From contig JBAXNN010000001.1 in the NCBI GenBank assembly GCA_037133755.1, positions 124,001 through 188,000 of the forward strand: 64,000 nucleotides of DNA. Direction: 5' to 3'. This DNA is from F1-60-MAGs149 sp037133755. Lineage in GTDB: Bacteria; Actinomycetota; Thermoleophilia; Gaiellales; F1-60-MAGs149. Each line of letters starts with the position of its first letter. The stretch's first letter is position 1. The position numbers were made by a program, and so were the translations under genes. Under the pieces are notes generated by a model. That model was not told the origin of the DNA. It saw only the letters and a program-made list of their open reading frames with translations, and ran no database searches. Of the stretch, positions 8,707-17,994 are shown piece after piece.

Positions 8707-10017
8707 GTGAGCGACCTGTTCTCCACCGCCGCCGACGATCGCCGCCGCGCGGTTGCGCCGCTACCCGAACGCCTGCGTCCCGACGACCTCGAGCTGATGG
8801 TCGGTCAGGAGGCGCTGATCGGTCCCGGCCGGCCACTGCGCCGCGCGATCGAGGAGGATCGCATCGGCTCGATGATCCTGTTCGGCCCGCCCGGCACCGG
8901 CAAGACGACGATCGCACGCATCGTCGCGCAACGCACGGGCTCGTCCTTCGAGGAGCTGTCGGCCGTCGACGCCGGCAAGGCCGATGTGCGCGCGGTCACC
9001 GAGCGTGCCCGTGATCGTCTCGCCGGCGACGGGCGCCGCACGATCCTCTTCCTCGACGAGATCCACCGCTTCACGAAGGCCCAGCAGGACAGCCTGCTGC
9101 CGCTCGTCGAGTCGGGTCTCCTGATCCTGATCGGCGCCACGACGGAGAGCCCGCACGTGGGTGTCATCTCCGCCCTGCTCTCGCGCTGCACGCTCTATGA
9201 GCTCGTGGCGCTCCAGCCCGAGGACCTCGGGCGCATGATCGACCGCGGCGCCGAGGCACTCGGCGTATCCGTCGATGACGCGGCGCGCGACGCGATCGCC
9301 CGGGCGGCCGGCGGCGATGGCCGTGCCACGCTCGCGCTGCTCGAGGCAGCGGCGGCCGCCCGCGAGGCCGACGCGACCGTCATCACCGAAGAGCTCGTCG
9401 CGCAGGTCGGACGCATTCCGATTCGCTACGACCGCGAGGGCGACCTCCACTACGACGCGATCAGCGCCTTCATCAAGAGCATGCGCGGCTCCGATCCCGA
9501 CGCCGCGCTGTGGTGGCTGCACACGATGCTCGAGGGCGGCGAAGATCCCCGCTACGTGGCGCGCCGCCTGATCGTCTTCGCGAGCGAGGACGTCGGCAAC
9601 GCCGATCCGCGCGCGCTCCCTCTCGCCGTCTCGACCGCCCAGGCGATCCAGGAGATCGGCATGCCCGAGGGCCGCATCCCGCTCGCCCAGTGCGTCACCT
9701 ACCTCGCGCTCGCCCCCAAGTCGAATGCCGCCTACGCGGCCGGCGACGCCGCCCGGGCCGCGGTGCGCGAGTACGGCACGCGGGTTCCGCCCGACCATCT
9801 GCGCGACGGCTCGCACTCGGGCGCCAAGGCGCTCGGCCGCGGCGTCGGCTACCAGTACCCCCACGCCGCTGGCGGCTTCGTCGCCGACCAGCGCCACCTA
9901 CCCGAGGACCTCGCGCACCTCCGCTTCTACGAGCCGACCGCGATGGGCTTCGAGGCGCGGCTCGGCGAGATCCTCGCGGAGCTGCGCGCGCAGCGCGACG
10001 GCGACGACGCACGGTAA
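8707..10017 (+). CDS. rarA: Replication-associated recombination protein A (RarA/MgsA), AAA+ ATPase
   Basis: Clamp-loader-related AAA+ ATPase that acts at stalled replication forks. 436 residues. Walker A is GPPGTGKTT (60-68, Lys66) and Walker B is FLDEIH (Asp117, Glu118). A sensor segment GATTESPH and the C-terminal helical tetramerisation region with GMPEGRIPLAQCVTYLALAPK are both characteristic. The GTG start at 8707 is preceded seven bases upstream by TAGGCT, suggesting a leaderless or near-leaderless transcript. Confidence 0.95.
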   Translation: MSDLFSTAADDRRRAVAPLPERLRPDDLELMVGQEALIGPGRPLRRAIEEDRIGSMILFGPPGTGKTTIARIVAQRTGSSFEELSAVDAGKADVRAVTERARDRLAGDGRRTILFLDEIHRFTKAQQDSLLPLVESGLLILIGATTESPHVGVISALLSRCTLYELVALQPEDLGRMIDRGAEALGVSVDDAARDAIARAAGGDGRATLALLEAAAAAREADATVITEELVAQVGRIPIRYDREGDLHYDAISAFIKSMRGSDPDAALWWLHTMLEGGEDPRYVARRLIVFASEDVGNADPRALPLAVSTAQAIQEIGMPEGRIPLAQCVTYLALAPKSNAAYAAGDAARAAVREYGTRVPPDHLRDGSHSGAKALGRGVGYQYPHAAGGFVADQRHLPEDLAHLRFYEPTAMGFEARLGEILAELRAQRDGDDAR

Positions 10018-10056
10018 GACTCGACTGAGGCACTGCTCACGCAGCGCGGGACACAG

Positions 10057-10079
10057 GCACGCGACGCACACTCGCGTGC
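10057..10079. terminator. Bidirectional terminator-like hairpin between convergent genes
   Basis: A perfect eight-base stem (GCACGCGA / TCGCGTGC) with a seven-base loop lies between rarA (plus) and the secreted protein gene ending at 10088 (minus). There is no long T run, so factor-independent termination is uncertain. Confidence 0.4.
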
Positions 10080-10087
10080 AACGGCAC

Positions 10088-12427
10088 CTACCCCGTCACG
10101 ACGGACGGCACCGGTGTCGGCACCGGGAAGATCTGCCGCAATCGGACAAGCCTGGAGGTCGAGGCTGTCCCACCGCCCTTGGCCGTGAACGTCGCCGTCA
10201 CCCGCACACGGAGTGGCATGAGCCTCAGCGTGGCCCGCGCGGCAGTCGTGAGCCGACACTCGACCACCACGGTCGACCCTCCCGCTGCGATGCGCGAGCC
10301 GATGCAGACCGTCCCGCCGACACCCAGGCTGCGCCCCAGGCGCACGCCGCGGACGCGCACGACGCCTGCGCCCTGCACACGCATGCGCAGCGCGATACCG
10401 GTCCCACCAGCCTGCGTCATGCCCCTGATGGTCGGCGCGGGAGTCGATGCGGCGGTCTCGCCGGATCCGGACGACGATCCGGACGCCGCTCCGGACGCCG
10501 GAGCGGTGGGCGTGATCGCAGCTGAAGGCGAAGAGGCGGCGGACGCGCCGACGACATTGGTCGCCTTGACCGTGAAGGTGTACGCCGTGCCGTTCGCGAG
10601 TCCCGTGATCGTGCACGTGGTCGCTCCCGCGGTCGTGCACGAGCCCGACGGCGACCCGGTCACCGTGTATCCCGTCAACACCGCACCACCATCACTCCCC
10701 GGCGCAGTCCACGAGACCCGCACCTGCGCATCGCCCGCGACGCCGACCACACCCGTCGGAGCCCCAGGCGTCGTCACAGGCGTCACCGCAGCAGACGGAG
10801 CCGACGCCGAACCGGTACCCGCACCATTCGTCGCCGACACCCGGAACGTGTACGCCGTCCCATTCGTCAGACCGGTCACGACACGACACGTATCCGACGC
10901 CGGCGAACACGCCGACGTCGTCGCCGCGGCGTACCCACCACCCGACGCAACCTCGACGCCATACCCCGTGATGACACTCCCACCATCACTCCCCGGCGCA
11001 GTCCACGAGACCCGCACCTGCGCATCGCCCGCGACGCCGACCACGGCGGTCGGCGATCCGGGGGGACCGGCACCGGACAGCGCCGCGATCCGACTCCGAG
11101 CCGTGCCGCCGATGGTCGTGAAGTTACCACCGACGATCAGCTGACCGGTGGTCGACTGGTACGCGACGGAGTTGAGAAAGCCCGTTAGCCCGCCATTCAG
11201 GTAGGCCGCACTGCACGCGAACGCGGTGTCGTGCGACCCGTCGACGAGCAGGCGCGCAACCGCCCTGCACGTCGAGCCGTTGTACGTCGAGAAGGTCCCG
11301 CCGATGAAGATCCGCCCGGAGGGGTGCAGGTCGATCGTGGTGACCATTCCATTAAGGCCCGTTCCCGTCGTGGCGAAGGTGGGGTCGAGTGTGCCGTCGG
11401 CGTTGAGCCGGATGATGTTGCCCACGGTCTGGCCGTTGAACGTCGTGAAGGAGCCGCCGACGAGGATCTTCCCATCCGGCTGGATCTTGATCGCGCGAAC
11501 GGTGGCGCTACCGCCACCGAGACCATTCGACCCGCTGCACGCGACTTGCGCGTTCGAGCCGTTGACGCATCCCGTCCACGACGTGTCGAGCGAGCCGTCG
11601 GCGTTGAGGCGCGCGATCTGGGACCGTGTCACGCGGGCGCTCGCGTTCCCTGAGACGCAGGTATTGTCGGAGCCGGTCCCGCGATTGCCGTAGTCGGTGA
11701 AGTTCCCGCCGACGAGGATCTTGCCGTCTGCCTGGACCGCCAGGGCATACCCGATGGTTCCATACGTGAGGCCGCCTTTGCAGACCCACGACGGGTCGAT
11801 GCCGTTGCTCGCGAGCTTGACGATGCCGTCCGCACTGCGAACGGGAGCACCACCGGCGGCGTTGAAGGACTGAAACGACCCGGTGAGAATCGGTGCCCCT
11901 CCGGAAACGGCGACTGCGTTGGCGTAGGCGCTGAGCCCGGAATACGCTCCCGCATTGGTGGTGCACGTGCTCGCTGCGCACCCGTACCAGGTCGAGTCGA
12001 ATGCGCCGGTGGAGTTCAGGCGGGAGACGAAGTAACGCGCGTTGGCCTCGTACGCCCCGAAGTAGCCCGCCACGTAGATCTGCCCGCTGTCCGTGACCGC
12101 CGAATCCATGCTGTAGTTGTCGAAACCCGCGCCCGACGGCCAACCGGCGGGGACCACGCCATCAGCGTTGAACCGCAGGAAGCTTCCTCCTCGCGGGATG
12201 GAGTTGTAGGTCGTGAAGATGCCGGCTACGCGCAGGGTGCCGTCAGCGTCCGCCCGCACGGACGAGACGATGCCGCTCAGACCATTCGATCCGTTGCATG
12301 CCGTACCCGCCGCCGCACCACATCCGGTCCACCCCGTCACGAGGTCGCCCGGAGCCGCTGATGCCGTGCCGCTGGCGAACACGGAGAGCACGGTCGCAGC
12401 CAGTGCGATGACGATGGGCACGCGCAT
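10088..12427 (-). CDS. Secreted delta-60-repeat and fibronectin type III protein
   Basis: 779 residues with a signal peptide at about 1-26 (cleavage near ASAAPG). Residues about 50-500 hold delta-60-type repeats of the form QPDGKILVGGSFTTFNG...RLNADGTLD, which form a beta-propeller-like surface domain. Two fibronectin III domains follow at about 510-700; both carry VAGDAQVRVSWTAPGSDGG, and near-identical DNA at 10698-10746 and 10996-11044 shows a recent internal duplication. The C-terminal ~110 residues are basic and beta-rich. The ATG at 12427 has TAGGTT eight bases upstream. It follows a histidine kinase gene on the same strand, so it may be a target of that system. Confidence 0.8.
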   Translation of the reverse strand: MRVPIVIALAATVLSVFASGTASAAPGDLVTGWTGCGAAAGTACNGSNGLSGIVSSVRADADGTLRVAGIFTTYNSIPRGGSFLRFNADGVVPAGWPSGAGFDNYSMDSAVTDSGQIYVAGYFGAYEANARYFVSRLNSTGAFDSTWYGCAASTCTTNAGAYSGLSAYANAVAVSGGAPILTGSFQSFNAAGGAPVRSADGIVKLASNGIDPSWVCKGGLTYGTIGYALAVQADGKILVGGNFTDYGNRGTGSDNTCVSGNASARVTRSQIARLNADGSLDTSWTGCVNGSNAQVACSGSNGLGGGSATVRAIKIQPDGKILVGGSFTTFNGQTVGNIIRLNADGTLDPTFATTGTGLNGMVTTIDLHPSGRIFIGGTFSTYNGSTCRAVARLLVDGSHDTAFACSAAYLNGGLTGFLNSVAYQSTTGQLIVGGNFTTIGGTARSRIAALSGAGPPGSPTAVVGVAGDAQVRVSWTAPGSDGGSVITGYGVEVASGGGYAAATTSACSPASDTCRVVTGLTNGTAYTFRVSATNGAGTGSASAPSAAVTPVTTPGAPTGVVGVAGDAQVRVSWTAPGSDGGAVLTGYTVTGSPSGSCTTAGATTCTITGLANGTAYTFTVKATNVVGASAASSPSAAITPTAPASGAASGSSSGSGETAASTPAPTIRGMTQAGGTGIALRMRVQGAGVVRVRGVRLGRSLGVGGTVCIGSRIAAGGSTVVVECRLTTAARATLRLMPLRVRVTATFTAKGGGTASTSRLVRLRQIFPVPTPVPSVVTG

Positions 12428-12482
12428 GCTCGTGGAACCTAGTCGTCGAGGAGAGGCCAGACCCACGCGGTATTCGGGTATC

Positions 12483-14240
12483 TCACACGGCCAGCGGGTC
12501 CAGCGACAGCGCGACCTCCAGCACCGCGCCGGAGGGTCCCGTGTGCAACGCCCAGTCGATCGCGACGGCGTCGAGCAGTCGGCTGCCCATCCCCGGCGCT
12601 CCTGCCGGCCGCGCTCGGCCATCGTCGCGCACCATCACTTTGAGGCGCTCACTGCCCTGGAGCTCGATGCGCACGTCGACCGTCCGCGCCGCACCGTGGC
12701 GCACGGCGTTCGTGAGCGCCTCAGCGACCACGTCGATCAGGGTCGTCCGCGTAGACGGCGAGGCATCGAGCCGCGCGAGCACGGTGGGCGAGCAGTGCAA
12801 GCGGATCTCGAGCAGCTGATCCCACATAGACGTCAGGTCGTCGAGTGCCTCCTGCGTCGTCCAGACGACGGCCGGCGGCGAGGCGATCCGTGCTTGCAGG
12901 TCGTGCAGGTCGCTGCCCGCTGCGTCGAGCATCGCCGCACGCTCCGCTCCCGTCGTCTGCGCGGCATGATCGATGCGCGCCGAGACCGCCAGCAGCGTCG
13001 ACTGCACGTTGCCGTGCAGCAGCTGGCCGACGAGCTGGTACTCATGGCGCAGCCGCTGGCGCCGCCGCGAGGTGATCACGCTGTAGTCAGCGACCACGGC
13101 CTCCAGGTGGGCTTCCACATCGCGGCGCTGCACCTGCGCGGCGTTGCGCGCGGCAATGCCAAACCAGATCGCCGGCAGTGTGAAAAGCGTAGGCCACTCG
13201 ACCCAGCGGCCGATCAGCGACAGATCGCCCCACGCCCAATTGTTGATGACGGCGATCGTCGCCAGCGCCTCATACGTGCCCAGCACGATTAACGCCGCCC
13301 CCCACGTCGGCAGACGCGGCAGCACCGGGTCGAGCACTCGACGCGCAAGCACCATGCCAGCGCCCACCACCACGATGTACGACACGGACACGACGACTGT
13401 GAACACCACCCCGATCCGCTGGACGGCGAACAGAAGCAGCAGCACCATCGGCAGCAGCACTGCGAGCCACGTCGGCGCGGCGATCGCCGAGACGGCCAGA
13501 CGCATGATGAACCCGAGTCGCACGCGCCTCCGCGCCAGGGGCTCCGGCGCGACTGGCTCCTCGGCGAACACCTCGCGCTGCAGGAGCTCGTGGCTGAGCG
13601 GCCGCACCTCCTCGTCGATCAGGCGACGCAGATCCTCGGCCTCGGCGCTTGCACCATCGCCGTCCTCGAGACCCGTGAGCCGTCGGGCGATCTGATCGAT
13701 CGTCCGACGCAGCACGCCGAGCGTCTGCTCCTGCAGCTCGACGCTGAGCCGTTCGGCGTCATCGCGCTCGGCGCGCAGTACCGCTCCGAGCGCACTGATG
13801 CGTGTGGTCAGCTCATCGACGCGAGCAGCATGCGAGCGGACGTCATCGACGATGACGGCGACGATCGACAACCAGAGCACGCCGGCGACAGCGCGCGTGG
13901 CGAGCAGCAGCACGGGCTCGATCGTGTCGAGTCCGAGCTGCTGCCGCAGCTCCAGGATCACACTTGCCTGAACGATCCCGGCAAGCGCGAAGACCGCGAT
14001 GGCGGCCACGGGGTGAGCAGCGCGAGGTCGAGGGTGCAGCACGGTGGCGTACGCGATGCCGAGCACCACAAAGGCGGCCGCCGTGCCAGCGCCGGCGAGG
14101 AGCAGACGTTGCGTCGCATCGCCGGTGAACTGGTCGCGTGACGTCGGCAGCAGGGTCGCCACAAAGAAGACCACGGTCGTGAGCACAAACGTCCAGCGGC
14201 TGATGGCGTTCGGGCCGCCGATGGCGCGCAGGGCTGTCAT
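12483..14240 (-). CDS. Multi-pass sensor histidine kinase (HisKA_3-like/LiaS-type)
   Basis: 585 residues. Four hydrophobic segments (about 15-130), a cytoplasmic helical linker (about 135-240), a second membrane block (about 245-365) and a C-terminal kinase. The likely phosphoacceptor is His409 in QLLHGNVQSTLL, a variant of the NarL-partner kinase H-box. The ATP-binding domain has an N-box AEALTNAVRHG and a G-box-like PAGAPGMGSRLL. It overlaps the upstream response regulator stop by four bases. The same eight-helix plan is seen in the three kinases at 47081, 56388 and 61001, so it is a diverged member of that family. Confidence 0.88.
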   Translation of the reverse strand: MTALRAIGGPNAISRWTFVLTTVVFFVATLLPTSRDQFTGDATQRLLLAGAGTAAAFVVLGIAYATVLHPRPRAAHPVAAIAVFALAGIVQASVILELRQQLGLDTIEPVLLLATRAVAGVLWLSIVAVIVDDVRSHAARVDELTTRISALGAVLRAERDDAERLSVELQEQTLGVLRRTIDQIARRLTGLEDGDGASAEAEDLRRLIDEEVRPLSHELLQREVFAEEPVAPEPLARRRVRLGFIMRLAVSAIAAPTWLAVLLPMVLLLLFAVQRIGVVFTVVVSVSYIVVVGAGMVLARRVLDPVLPRLPTWGAALIVLGTYEALATIAVINNWAWGDLSLIGRWVEWPTLFTLPAIWFGIAARNAAQVQRRDVEAHLEAVVADYSVITSRRRQRLRHEYQLVGQLLHGNVQSTLLAVSARIDHAAQTTGAERAAMLDAAGSDLHDLQARIASPPAVVWTTQEALDDLTSMWDQLLEIRLHCSPTVLARLDASPSTRTTLIDVVAEALTNAVRHGAARTVDVRIELQGSERLKVMVRDDGRARPAGAPGMGSRLLDAVAIDWALHTGPSGAVLEVALSLDPLAV

Positions 14241-14962
14241 GCGTCGTCGGCTGGCAGTCCGAATGCCGCGACGTAGGCACGCGCCGCGAGCACGCGCGCG
14301 TTGCCATCCTGATCCGCCGCCAGCCCGAGCCGGTCGTACGTTCGGTGCACCAACTGCTCCACCGCGCGCAGCGTCGTCGAGCGCTCACGGGCGATGCGCT
14401 CGTTCGAGTAGCCGAGCGTGATCATCCGCAGTAGTTCGATCTGCGCAGCCGAGCAGCGCCCCAGTAGCGAGTCGCCCGCCCCGGCCGAGATCGTTGCGGG
14501 CGCAACGCGGTCATCCATCACCGACTCGATGGCCCGCAGCACCACGTCGGCGGAGTCGATCCGACCCTTGTGCACGAACGCCGCACCCGGGGGCAGAGGA
14601 CTGTTGACGTTGGCAGCGCTCGGGCTCGGGTACTGCGAGATCACGACGACGCCGAGGTACGGCGCCCGGGCGTGCAGCGCGTGGGCGAGTTGTGCACCGT
14701 TCGGCGGGCGCTCCAGTTGGATGTCCACGACCAGGACGTCGGGATCGAACGCCTCGAATGCCTCGAGCGCCTCGCGCGATGAGGCGCACGCGTGCGTTTC
14801 GAAGCCGTTCCCACCGAGCATGTCGGCGAGCAGCGTGCGCGTGAAAGCATCGTCCTCGACCAGCAGCGCTCGCCGCGGTGCCCGGCGACTCGCCTCGGCG
14901 GCCGGCACCATCGCCTCGCTCGCGCTCATCTGGTCCTCGGTGGATCGCTGCCTTCGCGGCAC
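14237..14962 (-). CDS. Response regulator with LuxR-type DNA-binding domain
   Basis: 241 residues from GTG at 14962; a shorter start at 14929 (MSASEAM) is possible. The receiver domain (about 30-150) has LLVEDDAF acidic residues and the phosphorylatable Asp in DVLVVDIQ. The C-terminal helix-turn-helix reads SAAQIELLRMITLGYSNERI with ERSTTLRAVEQLVHRTYDRLG, of the NarL/FixJ class. It is co-transcribed with the kinase gene (ATGA overlap). A TAGTCT box 12 bases before the GTG resembles the TAGACT boxes of the regulators at 46-64 kb. Confidence 0.9.
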   Translation of the reverse strand: MPRRQRSTEDQMSASEAMVPAAEASRRAPRRALLVEDDAFTRTLLADMLGGNGFETHACASSREALEAFEAFDPDVLVVDIQLERPPNGAQLAHALHARAPYLGVVVISQYPSPSAANVNSPLPPGAAFVHKGRIDSADVVLRAIESVMDDRVAPATISAGAGDSLLGRCSAAQIELLRMITLGYSNERIARERSTTLRAVEQLVHRTYDRLGLAADQDGNARVLAARAYVAAFGLPADDA

Positions 14963-15167
14963 TGCATGGTCTCCAGACTAGAGAGGAGGAAGCGCGTTTG
15001 CGATACGGGTGAGCTGCGCCGGATGCTGGCACGGGCGTGCGCGCCCGAAGCGATCGTGTTCGGGTAACTCTCAGGGGCTGACACCGCATCCGCAGGCACA
15101 GCCGCCTGCGACGCGGGCGCGAATAGGCCATAGTCCTGCGCATACCGCGTCCCTGAGGAGAACCCCC

Positions 15168-15617
15168 ATGCCCGAGATCGGCGACATCGCCCCTGACTTC
15201 ACCCTGAAGGAGACGTTCGACACGAGCGTCACTCTCAGCGACTACCGCGGCAAGAAGAACGTGCTGCTCTTCTTCCATCCCTTCTCCTACACGGAGATCT
15301 GCGAGGGCGAGATCTGCGAGCTCCGCGACGAGTCGAAGCTCGAGCGCGACGACCTCGAGATCCTCAACGTGGCCTGCGACGCGTGGCCGATCCGCCAGTC
15401 GTATAAGGATCACCTGAAGGCCAACGGGCGCTTCCTTGCCGACTTTTGGCCGCACGGCGAGGTCTCGAAGGCCTACGGCGTCTTCGACAACGACTGGGGC
15501 ACGTGCATGCGCGGCACCTTCCTGATCGACATGGACGGGAAGATCGTCAACCAGGTTGTGAACATGGGGATCGCGGATCGCCGCGACCAGTCCGTGTACC
15601 TCGACTGGCTCGACTGA
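15168..15617 (+). CDS. AhpE-type one/two-cysteine peroxiredoxin
   Basis: 149-residue thiol peroxidase that reduces peroxides in the cytosol. The peroxidatic cysteine is Cys45 in HPFSYTEICEGEICELRD, matching the AhpE pattern (P-x3-T-x2-C), with Cys50 five residues later. The rest of the thioredoxin-like fold (NVLLFFHPF, RGTFLIDMDGKI) is intact. GAGGAG precedes the ATG. The region 14963-15167 upstream holds a TAGTCC box but no other feature I can support. Confidence 0.92.
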   Translation: MPEIGDIAPDFTLKETFDTSVTLSDYRGKKNVLLFFHPFSYTEICEGEICELRDESKLERDDLEILNVACDAWPIRQSYKDHLKANGRFLADFWPHGEVSKAYGVFDNDWGTCMRGTFLIDMDGKIVNQVVNMGIADRRDQSVYLDWLD

Positions 15618-15671
15618 GGCAATCACCAAGCCGACACCGCGTCGGTCGACGAGACGGGTACGCTGGCTGCC

Positions 15672-16283
15672 ATGACGGAGCTGACCCCACCCGAGCTGCT
15701 GGAGCGTGTCCTCGAGGGCAATCGTCGCTGGGCGGGGGGATCGACTGAGCGCGATCTCCTCGGCGCGCCCGAGGACCCGCTCGAGCATTTCCCTCCCGTC
15801 GCGGTGATCGGCTGCTCGGATGCGCGCGTCCCGCCCGCTGCGGTCCTCGGTGCCGCGGCCGGCGCAATCTTCACCGTGCGCCTTCCGGGGCAATACGTCG
15901 ACATTCCCGTCGCCTCCGCGCTCGGCTTCGCAATCACTGCACTCGGCACGCGCCTCGTGATCGTGCTCGCGCACGAGGACTGCCGAGCGGTGCACGCCGC
16001 CTACGAGGAATTCACCACCGGCGTCCCGCCGAACCTCGCCCTCGCGCCCCTCACCGGCGCGCTGGCGGCTGGCCTCTACCGGGCCGGCGGGGCCCGCGAC
16101 CTCGACCACGCGATCGACATCAACGCGCACGCGACGGCCGAGGCGCTGATCACCGAATGTCCGTCGCTGCGCCAGGCCACGCTCGCCGGCGAGGCGCAGC
16201 TGAGCCTGCTGCGCTACTCGCCGCGCACGCGGCTCCTGACCGTCCTCGAGGAGAGCGTCGTGCCGCACGCCGGCCAGGCCTAG
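15672..16283 (+). CDS. Beta-class carbonic anhydrase
   Basis: 203 residues. Interconverts CO2 and bicarbonate with zinc. The ligand set is visible: Cys48 with Asp50 and Arg52 in VIGCSDARVPP, then His101 and Cys104 in LAHEDC. The usual GHxxCGA reads AHEDCRA, a mild deviation that keeps both metal ligands. TACGCT lies seven bases before the ATG. It is close to the peroxiredoxin gene but separated by 54 bases, so co-transcription is not certain. Confidence 0.9.
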   Translation: MTELTPPELLERVLEGNRRWAGGSTERDLLGAPEDPLEHFPPVAVIGCSDARVPPAAVLGAAAGAIFTVRLPGQYVDIPVASALGFAITALGTRLVIVLAHEDCRAVHAAYEEFTTGVPPNLALAPLTGALAAGLYRAGGARDLDHAIDINAHATAEALITECPSLRQATLAGEAQLSLLRYSPRTRLLTVLEESVVPHAGQA

Positions 16284-16285
16284 CC

Positions 16286-17173
16286 CTACTGGTCGATATC
16301 GAGCTGCGGCGCGACAGACCGCGCAAAGCGCTGCTCGGCGACGGAGTCGGCGAAGTACGAGACGGGGCCGTGCTTGATCACGCCCTCGGTATCGAGCTCT
16401 TTGAGCAGGTTGATCGCGAACGACTCGAGCATCCACTCGCGCCCCGGGGGCACCGAGCCCTCGGCTGCCAGACGAGTGAGATCGCCGATCTGCTGCTCTT
16501 CGGTGACCTGTAGCGCGGTGGACAGCAGGTGCATCGGGCCCGAGGGCAGAAGCTCGGAGAGGCGACGGAAGAGCTCGCGGCCCTGATCGGCATCGGAGAC
16601 GTACATCTCGATCGCGAGCTCGCGGATACCGTTGCGCGCCACGCGCACGCCGTACATGTGCTGATTGTGGATGCGCATCGTTTCGCCGCCGAGGCCGCGC
16701 AGTTTGACGCTGCGCAGCGTGATCGCCTCGACGATGCCGCTCATCGCCCACGGCTCGATCGTGATGGCGTCGCCGACGTCGAACCAGCGCTCGGCCACCA
16801 CCATCGTGCCGGCGATGACGTCGCGCAGCACGCTCTGCGCGGCGAAGCCAACGATGGCGATCAGCAGCGATACACCGAGCACCGTCGAGCCCGACCCCGT
16901 AAAGCCGAAGGCGAAGATCCCGAGGATGCCGACGACGATCGCGGCGTAGCGCGAGAGCGACTGCACGACGGCGACGATGGTGTCGGCACGTTTGGCGCGG
17001 TGGTGCTCGTCGACGTCGGTCGAGCGGCGGTTGCGCAGGCGCCGCGACATCAGCGCAACGGTGAGGCGCGGGATCAGGATCGCGCCGAGGACGGCGAGCA
17101 CGATCACGATGCCCATGGCAAACCAGTTGACCCCGCTCGACGTAAAGGTGTCGCTATTCGGCAGGGAGATCAC
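16286..17173 (-). CDS. MscS-family mechanosensitive ion channel
   Basis: 295 residues. Membrane helices at about 18-38, 70-90 and 96-115. The last is the pore helix with GVSLLIAIVGFAAQSVLRDV, followed by the MscS beta domain (MVVAERWFDVGDAITIEPW, VEAITLRSVKLRGLGGETM). The C-terminal alpha/beta domain covers about 180-290. The family opens under membrane tension to release solutes after osmotic down-shock. It converges with the carbonic anhydrase gene, with two bases between the stops. Confidence 0.93.
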   Translation of the reverse strand: MISLPNSDTFTSSGVNWFAMGIVIVLAVLGAILIPRLTVALMSRRLRNRRSTDVDEHHRAKRADTIVAVVQSLSRYAAIVVGILGIFAFGFTGSGSTVLGVSLLIAIVGFAAQSVLRDVIAGTMVVAERWFDVGDAITIEPWAMSGIVEAITLRSVKLRGLGGETMRIHNQHMYGVRVARNGIRELAIEMYVSDADQGRELFRRLSELLPSGPMHLLSTALQVTEEQQIGDLTRLAAEGSVPPGREWMLESFAINLLKELDTEGVIKHGPVSYFADSVAEQRFARSVAPQLDIDQ

Positions 17174-17195
17174 ACCCCCATGATGCCCGACGGAC

Positions 17196-17918
17196 TCAGG
17201 AGCGGGCGGTCTGCAGCCGGCGCTCGGCTAGTGCTCGCTCGGGGTGTGAGGCGAGGCCAGCCAGGCGCGCCAGCGCGCGCTCCACGTCGTACGCGGTGCG
17301 CCGCAGCTCGACCTGCCCGTCGTCGATGATCGCCCACGCCGCGCGCTGGTCGCCATCAAAGGGGAAGCCGACGGAGCCCGGATTGACGACCTCCACCTCC
17401 CCCACCTTGCGCGAGTACTGCAGGTGCACGTGGCCGCACAGCATCGTCGCGTGGCCGACGTCGGCGGTGCGCGCCTCGGCGAGCTCGTCGGGCGTGTCGG
17501 GCGTGAGGCGCCACTCGTCGTCGCCGGGTACGGCGTGGACGATCACGGCGTCGTGTTCGGGCAGGACGCGCGCGGCCTGGAGGCCGCCGAGCCAACTGAC
17601 GCGCTCGTCGCCGAGACGATCAGCCGCCCACGCGGCGATGGCGTCATCACCGTTCGCGATCATCCGGTCTGTGTTGCCGCGGATGGCGACGACGCGGCCG
17701 GGATGTTCGCGCAACAGATCGACGCAATCGTCAGGTGCCGGTCCCATGTATGCGTAGTCGCCGCCAAGGAGCAGGCCGTCACAGCCGGCGTCGGCCGCGT
17801 CGCTGAGCACCGCCGCCAGCGCGTCGATGTTGCCATGGATATCGAAGAGCACTGCGTCGCGCAATTGGGCCTCTGGGGGAGCGGCGGGGAACGGTCTGAC
17901 AACAAGTTTATGCGACAC
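17196..17918 (-). CDS. Metallophosphoesterase, YfcE/MJ0936-like
   Basis: 240 residues of the calcineurin-like fold with two metals. Ligand motifs are visible in order: DIHGN (Asp26, His28), LLGGDYAYMGP, AIRGNTDRM, a VHAVPG histidine, and GHVHLQYSR near residue 155. Members include phosphodiesterases acting on phosphodiesters or cyclic nucleotides; the natural substrate is not predictable. The first ~20 residues before AVLFDIHGN are not conserved in the fold, so the true start could be downstream. Confidence 0.88.
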   Translation of the reverse strand: MSHKLVVRPFPAAPPEAQLRDAVLFDIHGNIDALAAVLSDAADAGCDGLLLGGDYAYMGPAPDDCVDLLREHPGRVVAIRGNTDRMIANGDDAIAAWAADRLGDERVSWLGGLQAARVLPEHDAVIVHAVPGDDEWRLTPDTPDELAEARTADVGHATMLCGHVHLQYSRKVGEVEVVNPGSVGFPFDGDQRAAWAIIDDGQVELRRTAYDVERALARLAGLASHPERALAERRLQTARS

Positions 17919-17994
17919 CTAGTGGTCATTCGGCGTGGAAATGGTGACGCTGTGGTTTACCCGCGAGCGGCGTGCGACCTCCTACGCTGTGGCC

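Noticed and set aside
14511..16751. Very long open frame on the minus strand across the regulator, peroxiredoxin and carbonic anhydrase genes
   Set aside because: High GC makes stops rare in shadow frames. The translation is Arg/Ala-rich without domains, and the real genes in other frames have clear motifs.
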